Positions 1 through 8,455 of a stretch of 64,000 nt of DNA are shown here, one piece after another. Position numbers and translations under genes: made by a program. How positions within the stretch are numbered: position 1 is the first letter of the stretch; each line of letters opens with the position of its first letter. This DNA comes from Oscillospiraceae bacterium (GTDB lineage: Bacteria; Bacillota; Clostridia; Oscillospirales; Ruminococcaceae), in the NCBI GenBank assembly GCA_902363145.1, contig CABIZB010000001.1, positions 806,001-870,000 on the forward strand, read 5' to 3'. The notes beneath the pieces were generated by a model. That model did no database searches, was not told the DNA's origin, and saw only the letters and a list, made by a program, of their open reading frames with translations.

Positions 1-1
1 G

Positions 2-856
2 ATTCTCATCAACGTAACAGGCATAAGCGAAGAGCATTACAAAGGCGGAAGCATCAGCATTGATATCGAAAACTATTCTCCATCGGAAGAATACATGATT
101 TCGGTAAACGGCGGCAAAAACTGGCTGAAAGCCGACGGCAAGACAACGGTAAAAAGCGGATTTATTGCAGGAAACTACACCGTTGCAGTAAAAAGCAGGA
201 ACGACAGCTCAAAAATATCAAGAAATGTCGAAATAACCGTACCCGTAAAGAATTATGCCCCGGCAGGTCATGTAAGAGCGCCCATGATAAAGCAGCTTCC
301 CGAGCTTCCCACAGGCTGCGAGGTCACTTCCCTTGCAATGGCGCTGAATTTCTATGATCTGAACATAAAGCACACTTCTCTTGCGGACAGCTTTCTTGAA
401 AAAGGCGCATACCGTGAGAGCGATTACCGAAAAGTATTTGTGGGCGACCCCAGAGTTTACAGGTCATACGGCTGCTATGCGGAAGTTATCGTGAACACGG
501 CGGAAAAATTTCTGAAAACCGTTCCCGACAGGAGCTTCAAGGTATATGACCTTACGGGCTGCGAGCCTGACAGGCTGTATTCATACATTGATATGGGCTA
601 CCCTGTGATAGTCTGGGCAACAAGCAAGATGATGCCCACCACAAAGGGAGCCACATGGACGGACAGATCCACAGGCAAGACTATCAAATGGATAGGCAAC
701 GAGCACTGCCTGCTGCTTACGGGATATGACACTGAAAACAATCTGGTTTTTGTAAATGACCCTCAGGCAGGCACGGGAACATATAAGCTCGACCTTTTTG
801 AAGAGCGCTTTTTTGACCTTGGAAAGCAGGCTGTGGTCATCATCGAGACTACGTAA
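2..856 (+). CDS. C39-like cysteine peptidase domain protein, 5' end outside the window
   Basis: The frame is open from the left edge, so the gene starts upstream and 284 C-terminal residues are visible. Visible residues 1 to about 85 look like a beta-sandwich (Ig-like) segment with alternating polar and hydrophobic residues. The rest matches a C39-type papain-fold domain: Cys in LPTGCEVTS (visible residue ~106), His in GNEHCLLLTGYD (~235) and Asp in VFVNDPQ (~253). Proteins of this type in Firmicutes are usually secreted or wall-associated; the signal peptide would lie outside the window. The substrate cannot be told. No clear terminator follows the stop codon. Confidence 0.8.
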   Translation: MLINVTGISEEHYKGGSISIDIENYSPSEEYMISVNGGKNWLKADGKTTVKSGFIAGNYTVAVKSRNDSSKISRNVEITVPVKNYAPAGHVRAPMIKQLPELPTGCEVTSLAMALNFYDLNIKHTSLADSFLEKGAYRESDYRKVFVGDPRVYRSYGCYAEVIVNTAEKFLKTVPDRSFKVYDLTGCEPDRLYSYIDMGYPVIVWATSKMMPTTKGATWTDRSTGKTIKWIGNEHCLLLTGYDTENNLVFVNDPQAGTGTYKLDLFEERFFDLGKQAVVIIETT

Positions 857-924
857 ATTTCTCCTGAAAACTGCACAAAATTTACATAAAATTTTATATT
901 ACATATGTTTATTTTAAAATATAC

Positions 925-953
925 TTGCATTATTTCAGAGAATGTGTTATAAT
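925..953 (+). promoter_or_regulatory. Sigma-A type promoter of tmcAL
   Basis: TTGCAT at 925-930 and a perfect TATAAT at 948-953 with 17-bp spacing, about 60 bp upstream of the tmcAL start codon. Position and spacing are seen directly; activity is inferred. Confidence 0.7.
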
Positions 954-967
954 GAATTATCAATATG

Positions 968-991
968 CGCAGCTATGCCTTGGCAGCTGCG
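968..991 (+). other. Hairpin in the tmcAL 5' UTR
   Basis: CGCAGC pairs with GCTGCG, with an inner TGCC/GGCA pair, between the -10 box and the Shine-Dalgarno sequence. No U-tract follows, so it is not a terminator. Role unknown. Confidence 0.35.
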
Positions 992-1016
992 GAAAAGAAC
1001 CGGAGGAACTATTTTA

Positions 1017-2396
1017 ATGAAAACATACGGAATCATCTGCGAATACAATCCTTTCCATAACGGACACATTTACCAGATAGAAGAAACCAAGAAGCAGACA
1101 GGTGCTACTCACATCGTTGCAATCATGAGCGGTAACTACGTTCAGCGTGGCGAGCCTGCTCTTATGGACAAGTTCAAGAGAGCTGAGATCGCTGTAAAGA
1201 ACGGCGTTGACCTTGTTATTGAAATGCCCGTTCAGTACTGCCTTGCAAATGCTGAGCTTTTTGCACGCTGCGGTGTTATGCTCCTCGGCTCCCTCAGATG
1301 CGTTGAAGGTATCTCTTTCGGCAGCGAAAGCGGCAGCATCGACCAGCTCAAGGAATGTGCAGACGCTGTTATGGCTGTCACCACCCCCGAGAACCTCAAG
1401 CCTCTGCTTGAACAGGGTATGCCTTTCCCCGACGCTGTTCATCAGCTGGTAACTTATAAGTATGGCCCCTTGGTAGGCGACGTGCTCAACTCCCCCAACA
1501 ATATTCTTGCTGTTGAATATCTCAAATCACTGAAAATTCTCGGTCTTATGGATAAGATACAGCCCTTTACCGTTAAGCGTGAGGGTGCTGCTCATGACGG
1601 CGAGGAGCACAGCGGAAACATCGCAAGTGGCGAATATATCCGCAGACTTATCGACGACGGCGAGGACTTCTCTGCATTCGTTCCCAAGGACACTGCCGAC
1701 GCTATCAACGAGTACGATGACAAGGAGCTTCTCTGCTGGTTCGAGAACTTTGAAAGAATACTTATGTACCGCCTGAGAACCATTTCTCCTCAGGAACTGG
1801 CAACAGTTCCCGACGTAGGTCAGGGTCTTGAAAACAGGATCTTCCAGGCTGCAAGAATGTCAGGCACACTCGAGCAGCTGCTCAACGCCATCAAGGTAAA
1901 GCGTTACCCCATGGCTCGTATCAAGAGAATACTTCTCAACACACTTTTCGGCATCAAGTCCGAAGACCTGAAGGCTCCTCCTATGTACGGAAGAATCCTT
2001 GCCCTCAACGACAGAGGAACAGAGATACTCAAAATGGCCGGTTCTCTCCCCGAGGACAAGTTCTCCATTCCTTTCAGCTCCTCTCTCAAGGATTTTGTTG
2101 ACAGCAACAAGGAAAATCCCAGAGCTATGCGCTCTATCGGCATGACCACCGTATCCAGTGATATTTACACACTCGGCGCAAGAAATATCCGTCCCAGCGG
2201 CATGGATTTCACCGCCAAGATAGCATATGAAAAGCTTGAAGGCTTTGTATCCGAGCTTCCCGCTGACCTTAAGACCACTGCTCATGCAGGCACTGTTGAG
2301 CAGGTAAACAAGGAAAGAGCTGCCGAGGCTGCTGCCAAGAAGGCTGCCAAAGAAGCAAAGAAGGACGACTCCGCCGAGGAATCAAAGGAGAACTGA
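1017..2396 (+). CDS. tmcAL: tRNA(Met) cytidine acetate ligase (TmcAL/YlbM family)
   Basis: TmcAL is an HIGH-type nucleotidyltransferase fold enzyme that uses ATP and acetate to acetylate the wobble cytidine of elongator tRNA-Met, in the cytoplasm. The N-terminus carries the diagnostic GIICEYNPFHNGH motif (HNGH as the HIGH box), then MSGNYVQRGEPA and LVIEMPVQYCLANAE, all typical of the family. The 459 residues include an extra Ala/Lys/Glu-rich tail; the body is close to the usual ~400-415 residues. An in-frame upstream ATG at 942 is rejected because it overlaps the -10 box; GGAGG at 1002-1006 sits 10 nt before the chosen ATG. DUF896 follows 4 nt downstream, probably in the same transcript. Confidence 0.92.
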   Translation: MKTYGIICEYNPFHNGHIYQIEETKKQTGATHIVAIMSGNYVQRGEPALMDKFKRAEIAVKNGVDLVIEMPVQYCLANAELFARCGVMLLGSLRCVEGISFGSESGSIDQLKECADAVMAVTTPENLKPLLEQGMPFPDAVHQLVTYKYGPLVGDVLNSPNNILAVEYLKSLKILGLMDKIQPFTVKREGAAHDGEEHSGNIASGEYIRRLIDDGEDFSAFVPKDTADAINEYDDKELLCWFENFERILMYRLRTISPQELATVPDVGQGLENRIFQAARMSGTLEQLLNAIKVKRYPMARIKRILLNTLFGIKSEDLKAPPMYGRILALNDRGTEILKMAGSLPEDKFSIPFSSSLKDFVDSNKENPRAMRSIGMTTVSSDIYTLGARNIRPSGMDFTAKIAYEKLEGFVSELPADLKTTAHAGTVEQVNKERAAEAAAKKAAKEAKKDDSAEESKEN

Positions 2397-2400
2397 TTTT

Positions 2401-2607
2401 ATGACACAGGATAAGATCAACCGCATCAATGAGCTTGCTCACAAAGGAAATCTTACTGATGAAGAGAAAGCTGAACAGGCTGCTCTCAGGGACGAGTACC
2501 GCAAGAGCGTTATCAACAATCTGAAAAGTCAGCTTGACAATGTTAAGATAGTTGATGAAGAAGCCGTTGAAGAAGAGCTTGAAAAAGAAGAAAAGACTGA
2601 CAAGTGA
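2401..2607 (+). CDS. DUF896 family small protein (YnzC-like)
   Basis: A 68-residue cytoplasmic protein. The N-terminal half, with INELAHKGNLTDEEKAEQAAL and the following LRDEYRK, is the helical hairpin signature of the DUF896/YnzC family; in B. subtilis YnzC is a small helical protein of unclear function. The C-terminal 20 residues are an acidic Glu/Lys-rich tail. It begins 4 nt after tmcAL and ends just before an intrinsic terminator, so the two form a short operon. Function is not established. Confidence 0.88.
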   Translation: MTQDKINRINELAHKGNLTDEEKAEQAALRDEYRKSVINNLKSQLDNVKIVDEEAVEEELEKEEKTDK

Positions 2608-2612
2608 TATCA

Positions 2613-2642
2613 TGCTCCGTCCTTGCGGCGGAGCATTTTTTT
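2613..2642 (+). terminator. Intrinsic terminator of the tmcAL-DUF896 unit
   Basis: TGCTCCG pairs with CGGAGCA around a 9-nt loop, followed by seven T residues. It precedes the nspC Shine-Dalgarno sequence and argues against an upstream nspC start at 2604. Confidence 0.75.
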
Positions 2643-2660
2643 CAGAAAGGAGCTTCCAAA

Positions 2661-3812
2661 ATGATGGACTTTGATATAAATTCGCTGAAAACGCCCTGCT
2701 ATGTCACCGATGAACGGCTGCTTGAAAAGAACATGAAAATTCTCCGCAGCGTTTCCGAAAAGACAGGCTGCAAGGTGCTGCTGGCTCAGAAGGCTTTCTC
2801 AATGTACAGCACATATCCCCTAATGGCAAAATATCTTGACGGCACAACTGCCAGCGGACTGTATGAAGCAAAGCTGGGATACGAGGAAATGCCGGGAAAG
2901 GAAGTACACATCTTCTCCCCTGCCTATCGCCCCGATCACTTTGAAGAGATAACACAGATATGCGGTCACATTATCTTCAACAGCTTTAACCAGTGGAAGC
3001 GCTTCCGCCCCATGGTAAACAAGGCGATATCCGAGGGCAGGCACATTGAATGCGGCATCCGTGTTAATCCCGAGTATTCCGAAATAGCAACGGATATCTA
3101 TAACCCCTGCGCAGGAAATTCCCGTCTGGGAGTTCGTGCTTCCGACTTTGAGGAATCCGAGCTGGAAGGCATCAGCGGTCTGCATTTTCATACCATGTGC
3201 GAGCAGAACAGTGACGTTCTGGAGCGCACTATCCCCCATTTTGAGGAGAAATTCGGCAAGTACCTTTCAAAAATGAAGTGGGTAAACTTCGGCGGCGGTC
3301 ATCACGTCACCAGAGATGATTATGATGTTGACAAGCTTTGCAAGGTCATCAGCTGCATTCAGGATAAATACGATATTCAGGTATATATTGAACCTGGTGA
3401 GGCAGCGGCTCTTAATGCAGGCTGGCTTATATCGGAAGTGCTTGAAGTGTTTGAAAGCGGCGAAGTGAGCCATGCCATAATCGACGCATCGGCTGCCTGC
3501 CATATGCCCGATGTGCTGGAAATGCCATATCGCCCCAACATCATAGGCAGCGGAAAGGCAGGCGAAAAGCCTTACACCTATCGTCTCGGAGCCGCTACCT
3601 GTCTGGCCGGAGATATCATCGGCGACTATTCCTTTGACAAGCCCCTTTCCGTAGGCGACAGGCTTATTTTCTGCGACATGGCAATATACACCATGTGCAA
3701 AAACAACACCTTTAACGGCATCGGACTTCCTGCTATTTACCGCATAGACACTGACGGGAAAATCCATCTTGAACATGAGTTTGGATATGAGGATTTCAAG
3801 TGCAGGCTTTGA
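2661..3812 (+). CDS. nspC: Carboxynorspermidine/carboxyspermidine decarboxylase
   Basis: A PLP-dependent fold-III (alanine racemase-like) decarboxylase that makes norspermidine or spermidine from the carboxylated intermediate. 383 residues, normal for the family. The PLP lysine is in LLAQKAFSMYS (K44); other family hallmarks are SGLYEAKLG, GLHFHTMCEQ, WVNFGGGHH, IEPGEA and the C-terminal CDMAIYTMCKNNTFNG region with the catalytic cysteine. AAAGGAG at 2646-2652 decides the start, with ATGATG at 2661/2664. The partner carboxyspermidine dehydrogenase is not in this window, so the pathway is only half visible here. It ends at a perfect convergent terminator shared with purD. Confidence 0.93.
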   Translation: MMDFDINSLKTPCYVTDERLLEKNMKILRSVSEKTGCKVLLAQKAFSMYSTYPLMAKYLDGTTASGLYEAKLGYEEMPGKEVHIFSPAYRPDHFEEITQICGHIIFNSFNQWKRFRPMVNKAISEGRHIECGIRVNPEYSEIATDIYNPCAGNSRLGVRASDFEESELEGISGLHFHTMCEQNSDVLERTIPHFEEKFGKYLSKMKWVNFGGGHHVTRDDYDVDKLCKVISCIQDKYDIQVYIEPGEAAALNAGWLISEVLEVFESGEVSHAIIDASAACHMPDVLEMPYRPNIIGSGKAGEKPYTYRLGAATCLAGDIIGDYSFDKPLSVGDRLIFCDMAIYTMCKNNTFNGIGLPAIYRIDTDGKIHLEHEFGYEDFKCRL

Positions 3813-3832
3813 TCTAACCGAATATAAACAAA

Positions 3833-3870
3833 AAAGCTTATGTACCAAAGTTGATTGGTACATAAGCTTT
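3833..3870. terminator. Bidirectional terminator between nspC and purD
   Basis: A perfect 16-bp stem (AAAGCTTATGTACCAA and its complement) with a 6-nt loop, with A-rich and T-rich flanks on the two sides. It separates convergent nspC (+) and purD (-). Confidence 0.85.
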
Positions 3871-3888
3871 TGTTTTATTTCATTAAAA

Positions 3889-5178
3889 TTATTTAAGTGC
3901 CATCATTGCTCTCTTGCCGATATCGTGACGGTAGTGAGCATTTTCAAAGGATATCTTATCCACTGCCGCATAGGACTTTTCAAGTGCCTCGGGAAGTGTA
4001 GCGCCGGTTGCGGTCACGCCAATAACACGTCCGCCGTTGGTGTAGAACTTGCCGTTCTCATACTTGGTGCCTGCATGATAAACAAATGCGCCCTCGACCT
4101 GACCCTTATCGTCAAGTCCGTGCATTTCCAGTCCCTTGGGATAAGACTTGGGATATCCGCCCGATGCCATAACAACGCAGGTGCAGTATTCCTTTTTCCA
4201 CTTGATGTCAACATCTGCAAGAGTGCCGTTGTAGATAGCCTCGAATATCTCGCAGAGGTCGCCGTCCAGCAGAGGAAGAACTACCTGTGTCTCGGGATCG
4301 CCGAAACGGCAGTTATACTCAATAACTCTGGGGCCCTTGGGGGTTATCATAAGACCGAAGTAAAGGCAGCCCTTAAAGGTGCGTCCCTCGGCGTTCATAG
4401 CGTTGATGGTAGGCAGGAAGATCTTCTCCATGCACTCCTTAGCCACCTCATCGGTGTAATAAGGGTTGGGAGCAACTGTGCCCATTCCGCCTGTGTTAAG
4501 TCCCTCGTCATTATCATAAGCACGCTTGTGATCCATGGAGGATATCATAGGAACTACAGTCTTGCCGTCTGTAAAGGAAAGAACTGATACCTCAGGACCC
4601 GTAAGAAATTCCTCGATAACTACAGTTGCGCTGCTTTCGCCGAACTGCTTGTCATCTATCATGGACTTTACAGCCTCAACAGCCTCTTCCTCGTTCTGAG
4701 CGATTATAACGCCCTTGCCCAAAGCAAGTCCGTCAGCCTTGATAACTGCGGGATATGTGTTCTGCTCCTTAAGATATGCGATAGCGGAAGCACTGTCGGA
4801 AAATACTTCATATCCTGCTGTGGGGATATTGTACTTCTTCATCAGGTGCTTGGAAAATACCTTGCTTCCCTCAATAATAGCAGCAGCCTTGTTGGGACCG
4901 AAGGTCATGATTCCCTCTGCATTGAGAGCATCTACCATTCCCAGAACCAGAGGATCATCGGGAGCAACTGCAACCATATCGACCTTGAGCTTCTTTGCAA
5001 GAGCCACAACGCCCCCGATATCGGTTGCCTTAACGTCAAAGCACTCGGCATAGCGGGAAATTCCGCCGTTTCCGGGTGTGCAGTAAAGCTTGTTAACACG
5101 TGGACTTTCGGCAAGCTTCATTATAATAGCGTGCTCACGTCCGCCGCCGCCTACTACCAGTATATCCATTTTTTTCAT
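3889..5178 (-). CDS. purD: Phosphoribosylamine-glycine ligase (GAR synthetase)
   Basis: ATP-grasp ligase joining 5-phosphoribosylamine to glycine, step 2 of de novo purine synthesis. 429 residues, the standard length. The N-terminal VVGGGGREHAI motif, GPNKAAAIIEGSK, EEFLTGPEVSVLSF in the ATP-grasp core and EYNCRFGDPETQ metal/ATP site are all present. It is the last gene of the purine operon, 14 nt after the lipoprotein gene, and ends at the bidirectional terminator. MKKMDILVV offers two ATG starts; the first has the AAAGGATG ribosome site overlapping it, so the second (M4) is also possible. Confidence 0.96.
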   Translation of the reverse strand: MKKMDILVVGGGGREHAIIMKLAESPRVNKLYCTPGNGGISRYAECFDVKATDIGGVVALAKKLKVDMVAVAPDDPLVLGMVDALNAEGIMTFGPNKAAAIIEGSKVFSKHLMKKYNIPTAGYEVFSDSASAIAYLKEQNTYPAVIKADGLALGKGVIIAQNEEEAVEAVKSMIDDKQFGESSATVVIEEFLTGPEVSVLSFTDGKTVVPMISSMDHKRAYDNDEGLNTGGMGTVAPNPYYTDEVAKECMEKIFLPTINAMNAEGRTFKGCLYFGLMITPKGPRVIEYNCRFGDPETQVVLPLLDGDLCEIFEAIYNGTLADVDIKWKKEYCTCVVMASGGYPKSYPKGLEMHGLDDKGQVEGAFVYHAGTKYENGKFYTNGGRVIGVTATGATLPEALEKSYAAVDKISFENAHYRHDIGKRAMMALK

Positions 5179-5192
5179 CCTTTCAGAAAGTT

Positions 5193-5762
5193 TTAGTCGA
5201 TTGTAAAGGAATCTATTATCGCCTGAGCTTCCGACTGTGCGGAATCGAACTGCTCCTCTGCTGCTGTAAGTATTATGCTGTAAAGGCAGCTGTCATCAAC
5301 AGTGACGATATGCTTTGTGCAGAGAGTCATTCCCTCAGCTTCACGCTTTATCGTAACAAAATAGCCGTCACAGCTTCCTGCCGTGCAGGCACCGCTGTCA
5401 GCAACGGTATAGTCAGCCATGCTCTTGTACTGCTCTTCCAGAAGAGCGCCTATCTCAGCAACTGAGCTTCCGCCCGTACCCTCGTTCACCTGAAATATGA
5501 GCAGTGTTGCGGCTTCGGTGTCGTTATGGGGATATGCAGGCTGCAATGCGCAGTCGATACCCTCCTGCTGAACATCAGATTTTTTCCATGTATCGGGTAT
5601 CTCAATGGAATATCCGCTGCCGCTGTATATCACAGGTTCAGCCGCTTCAAAAGCAGAGGTCTCTATCATCACATCGGGATCATCGGCAACAGAGCTGTCA
5701 GCCGCACCGCACGCAGTAAGCGCCAGTGCCAGCGACAGCATAATGATAATTTTTTTCATCAT
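5193..5762 (-). CDS. Lipoprotein of unknown function inside the purine operon
   Basis: 189 residues with a Lys-rich N-terminus, a hydrophobic stretch and a lipobox LTAC (Cys ~18), so it should be lipid-anchored on the outside of the membrane. The mature part resembles the PsbP/DcrB-like fold seen in many Firmicutes lipoproteins: SGSGYSIEIPDTWKK at its start, then alternating strands. Two cysteines (CTAG, SCDG) could form a disulfide. It starts at the stop codon of purH and lies between purH and purD, which does not obviously fit purine synthesis. The fold call is tentative and the role is unknown. Confidence 0.8.
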   Translation of the reverse strand: MMKKIIIMLSLALALTACGAADSSVADDPDVMIETSAFEAAEPVIYSGSGYSIEIPDTWKKSDVQQEGIDCALQPAYPHNDTEAATLLIFQVNEGTGGSSVAEIGALLEEQYKSMADYTVADSGACTAGSCDGYFVTIKREAEGMTLCTKHIVTVDDSCLYSIILTAAEEQFDSAQSEAQAIIDSFTID

Positions 5763-6943
5763 TAGTGGTGGAAGAGACGGATTCCTGTAAATGCCATTGC
5801 GATATCGTACTTGTTGCAGGTCTCGATAACGTTGTCGTCACGGATAGAGCCGCCGGGCTGTGCGATATACTTAACGCCTGACTTATGAGCACGCTCGATA
5901 TTGTCGCCGAAGGGGAAGAAAGCGTCGGAACCGAGGCAAACATCGGTGTTCTTAGCGATCCATGCCTTCTTTTCCTCAACAGTGAGGACTTCGGGCTTCT
6001 CGGTGAATACCTTCTGCCACTCACCGTCTCTCAGAACGTCCTCATACTCATCGCCGATATAAACGTCGATAGCGTTGTCACGGTCTGCACGTCTTACGTC
6101 AGCCTTGAAAGGAAGAGCCATTACCTTGGGGTTCTGTCTCAGCCACCAGTTGTCAGCCTTCTGACCTGCAAGACGTGTGCAGTGGATTCTTGACTGCTGA
6201 CCTGCGCCGATTCCTATTGCCTGGCCGTCCTTTACGTAGCAAACGGAGTTGGACTGGGTATATTTAAGGGTGATAAGGGAAATGAGAAGATCATTCTTCT
6301 TGTCATCGGGGATATTCTTGTTATCGGTAACGATGTTTGCAAGCAGCTCAGTGTTGATATCCAGCTCGTTTCTGCCCTGCTCGAATGTAACGCCGTAAAC
6401 CTGCTTTCTCTCGATAGGAGCGGGAACATAGCTCTCGTCTATCTTGATGATATTGTAAGTGCCCTTTCTCTTGGACTTGAGAATTTCAAGAGCCTCATCG
6501 GTGTAGCCGGGAGCGATAACACCGTCGGAAACCTCTCTCTGGATCATCTTTGCGGTGCAAACGTCGCACACATCGGAAAGAGCGATGAAATCGCCGTAGG
6601 AGGACATTCTGTCAGCGCCTCTTGCTCTTGCATATGCGCAAGCCAGAGGAGAAAGTTCGCCCAGATCATCTACCCAGTAGATCTTCTTGAGAGTGTCGGA
6701 AAGAGGCTTGCCTACTGCTGCGCCTGCGGGAGAAACGTGCTTGAAAGAGGTTGCTGCGCAAAGACCAGTTGCCTTTTTAAGCTCCTTTACAAGCTGCCAG
6801 CCGTTGAAAGCGTCCAGGAGATTGATATATCCGGGCTTACCGTTGAGAACTTCAATGGGAAGCTCGCTGCCGTCTGCCATAAAAATTCTTGAAGGCTTCT
6901 GATTGGGGTTGCATCCGTATTTAAGCTGCATTTCGTTTGCCAT
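5762..6943 (-). CDS. purH: AICAR formyltransferase, monofunctional (PurH C-terminal domain only)
   Basis: Transfers the formyl group of 10-formyl-THF to AICAR, the penultimate step to IMP. 393 residues, against about 530 for bifunctional PurH. The AICAR transformylase signature SFKHVSPAGAAVG sits at residues ~66-78 with the catalytic Lys-His pair (K68-H69), and LACAYARARGADRMSSYGDF and SRIHCTRLAGQKAD follow. The N-terminal MGS-like IMP cyclohydrolase domain is absent. That activity is supplied by the upstream neighbour, a PurO-type enzyme, only ~20 nt away. The two genes together replace one bifunctional purH. Confidence 0.93.
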   Translation of the reverse strand: MANEMQLKYGCNPNQKPSRIFMADGSELPIEVLNGKPGYINLLDAFNGWQLVKELKKATGLCAATSFKHVSPAGAAVGKPLSDTLKKIYWVDDLGELSPLACAYARARGADRMSSYGDFIALSDVCDVCTAKMIQREVSDGVIAPGYTDEALEILKSKRKGTYNIIKIDESYVPAPIERKQVYGVTFEQGRNELDINTELLANIVTDNKNIPDDKKNDLLISLITLKYTQSNSVCYVKDGQAIGIGAGQQSRIHCTRLAGQKADNWWLRQNPKVMALPFKADVRRADRDNAIDVYIGDEYEDVLRDGEWQKVFTEKPEVLTVEEKKAWIAKNTDVCLGSDAFFPFGDNIERAHKSGVKYIAQPGGSIRDDNVIETCNKYDIAMAFTGIRLFHH

Positions 6944-6964
6944 GATTATTACTTCCTTTCAAAA

Positions 6965-7690
6965 TCATTCGCACTTGGCGTACTTGTTGATGATCCTTGA
7001 CTCGCACTTGCCTGTTGCGATGTCGATGTATCTTACAAAAAGGGATACCTTGTTATCTTCATTAAGAGCGTTCCAAACCTTTGAAGCAAACTCGTCAATG
7101 CTGTCATTGCCAAGCTCTACCTTCTTAGGCTCGCCCTCAAAGCTGGGAAGAGGATTGCCGTCGCCCATATAGGTGTGGATAAAATGACCAACACCGTTTA
7201 CAGGTGTACTGTAAGCAAAGGTAAATCTCTCGCAGGAATCGGGGTTGCCGTCTGCAGACTTGAGGATAGACATTGCGTAGTTGTACTCGCCGTTCTCAAC
7301 GTGCATGATGCCTGAAATTCTGGGGGTGAAGTTGGGAGCGTCGTCCTCGTACTCTCTTGTTCTGAGAGACTGCTCAAAGGTCTGCTGCTTGTCCATAAGC
7401 TCGTAGATGGTATCGGTCTGGTCGCCGTTGGTAACGATGGTCTTGTTGCCAAGAACTCTTACGGGAGAGTAGATGATAAGATGGGGATCGGACAGCTTTG
7501 AAGGGTCAGCAGCCTCGGTCTTGATGCCGTCAGCTGTTTCAGTGAAAACTCTGTTGCGGGAGTTTACGCTTCTACCCATGATAAAATATGCGGTAACAGC
7601 AGTCTTGCCGTCTGCCGATCTGCCTATAACGATTCCTCTGCCGGGATATGCGTTGGAATTAAGCTCGTTTTCAAGTGATAATGTTTTCAT
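6965..7690 (-). CDS. purO: IMP cyclohydrolase, archaeal PurO type
   Basis: Closes the ring of FAICAR to give IMP, the last step of de novo purine synthesis. 241 residues; the N-terminal NAYPGRGIVIGRSADG and YFIMGRS segments and the NTN-like layout match the PurO family (PF07826-type), first described in archaea and present in some Clostridia. It lies directly upstream of the monofunctional AICAR transformylase and downstream of the methyltransferase, so it fills the activity missing from the short PurH. The family is recognised from motifs by eye; a profile search would settle it. Confidence 0.85.
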   Translation of the reverse strand: MKTLSLENELNSNAYPGRGIVIGRSADGKTAVTAYFIMGRSVNSRNRVFTETADGIKTEAADPSKLSDPHLIIYSPVRVLGNKTIVTNGDQTDTIYELMDKQQTFEQSLRTREYEDDAPNFTPRISGIMHVENGEYNYAMSILKSADGNPDSCERFTFAYSTPVNGVGHFIHTYMGDGNPLPSFEGEPKKVELGNDSIDEFASKVWNALNEDNKVSLFVRYIDIATGKCESRIINKYAKCE

Positions 7691-7693
7691 TGC

Positions 7694-8455
7694 TCAATCG
7701 TCCTTTCGGTGTTTTATGTGACCAAGATAACAGGTCGTTCTGTATGGTATTGTGACCTTTCCGCCCTTTTCGTATCTTGAAAAAATATCTGTAAGCGCTT
7801 GGCGGATATATCCATGCCCCTCCTGCCCCTCATTGGGAACATAGGAACGGGAAAAGTTATCCCCCAGAAAACGCTCAAGGTCATATTCTTCCTCAAAGAA
7901 ATATTCGGTATATTCACAGTCGGTAAGGAAATCATTCCTTAAAAACCTGTCCCCGTCGCCTGTTGACATAAGCCCTGCATGACCGCCCTTGTAATTGGGA
8001 CAGGCACGCTTCATAAGCTCATCTCTTTCGTCGATCATGGGGCAGCTTACACGGTCATTGAATATGATCGCTGCAAGCTTTTTATCGGTAAGTATCCTCT
8101 CGCACTCTTTTGAAAAGCTCGGGGCATCGAACCAGTGAAAAGCAGTTGCCGCCGCAACAAGTCCCACTGAATTGTCGGGAAGCCCTGTATGCTCGGCAGT
8201 GCCGTTTATCACGCTGATGTCCTTATGGGATAATATCTTTCGGAGCATATCTGCGTTGGGTTCAACAGCAGTGACTTTCCATGGCTTGTTCATAAGCAGT
8301 CTGGTGAAAATTCCCGTGCCTGCGCCAATATCCGCAGCAGAATCGGTCTGAGCCGTTTCATAAAGATATTCGATAAGCTCCGTGGGATATGACGGGCGGT
8401 ACCTGGCATAATCGTCAGCCTTGCCCGAAAATTTACCGATATTATTCGGTGACAT
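7694..8455 (-). CDS. Class I SAM-dependent methyltransferase
   Basis: 253 residues. The N-terminal FSGKADDYARYRPSYP segment and SAM motif I ADIGAGTGIFTRLL are typical of the UbiE/Methyltransf_11 group; motif II-like VTAVEPNADML and VAAATAFHWFD follow. The start overlaps the 3' end of purN by 14 nt, and purO follows 3 nt after the stop, so it is translationally coupled within the purine operon. The substrate is unknown; a link to purine synthesis is only suggested by position. Confidence 0.88.
   Translation of the reverse strand: MSPNNIGKFSGKADDYARYRPSYPTELIEYLYETAQTDSAADIGAGTGIFTRLLMNKPWKVTAVEPNADMLRKILSHKDISVINGTAEHTGLPDNSVGLVAAATAFHWFDAPSFSKECERILTDKKLAAIIFNDRVSCPMIDERDELMKRACPNYKGGHAGLMSTGDGDRFLRNDFLTDCEYTEYFFEEEYDLERFLGDNFSRSYVPNEGQEGHGYIRQALTDIFSRYEKGGKVTIPYRTTCYLGHIKHRKDD

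Noticed and set aside
1014..1442. Open frame antisense to tmcAL
   Set aside because: A shadow of the sense codon pattern; no promoter or ribosome site.
2604..2660. Longer N-terminus for nspC starting at 2604
   Set aside because: It would run through the terminator of the preceding operon, and the ribosome site lies before 2661.
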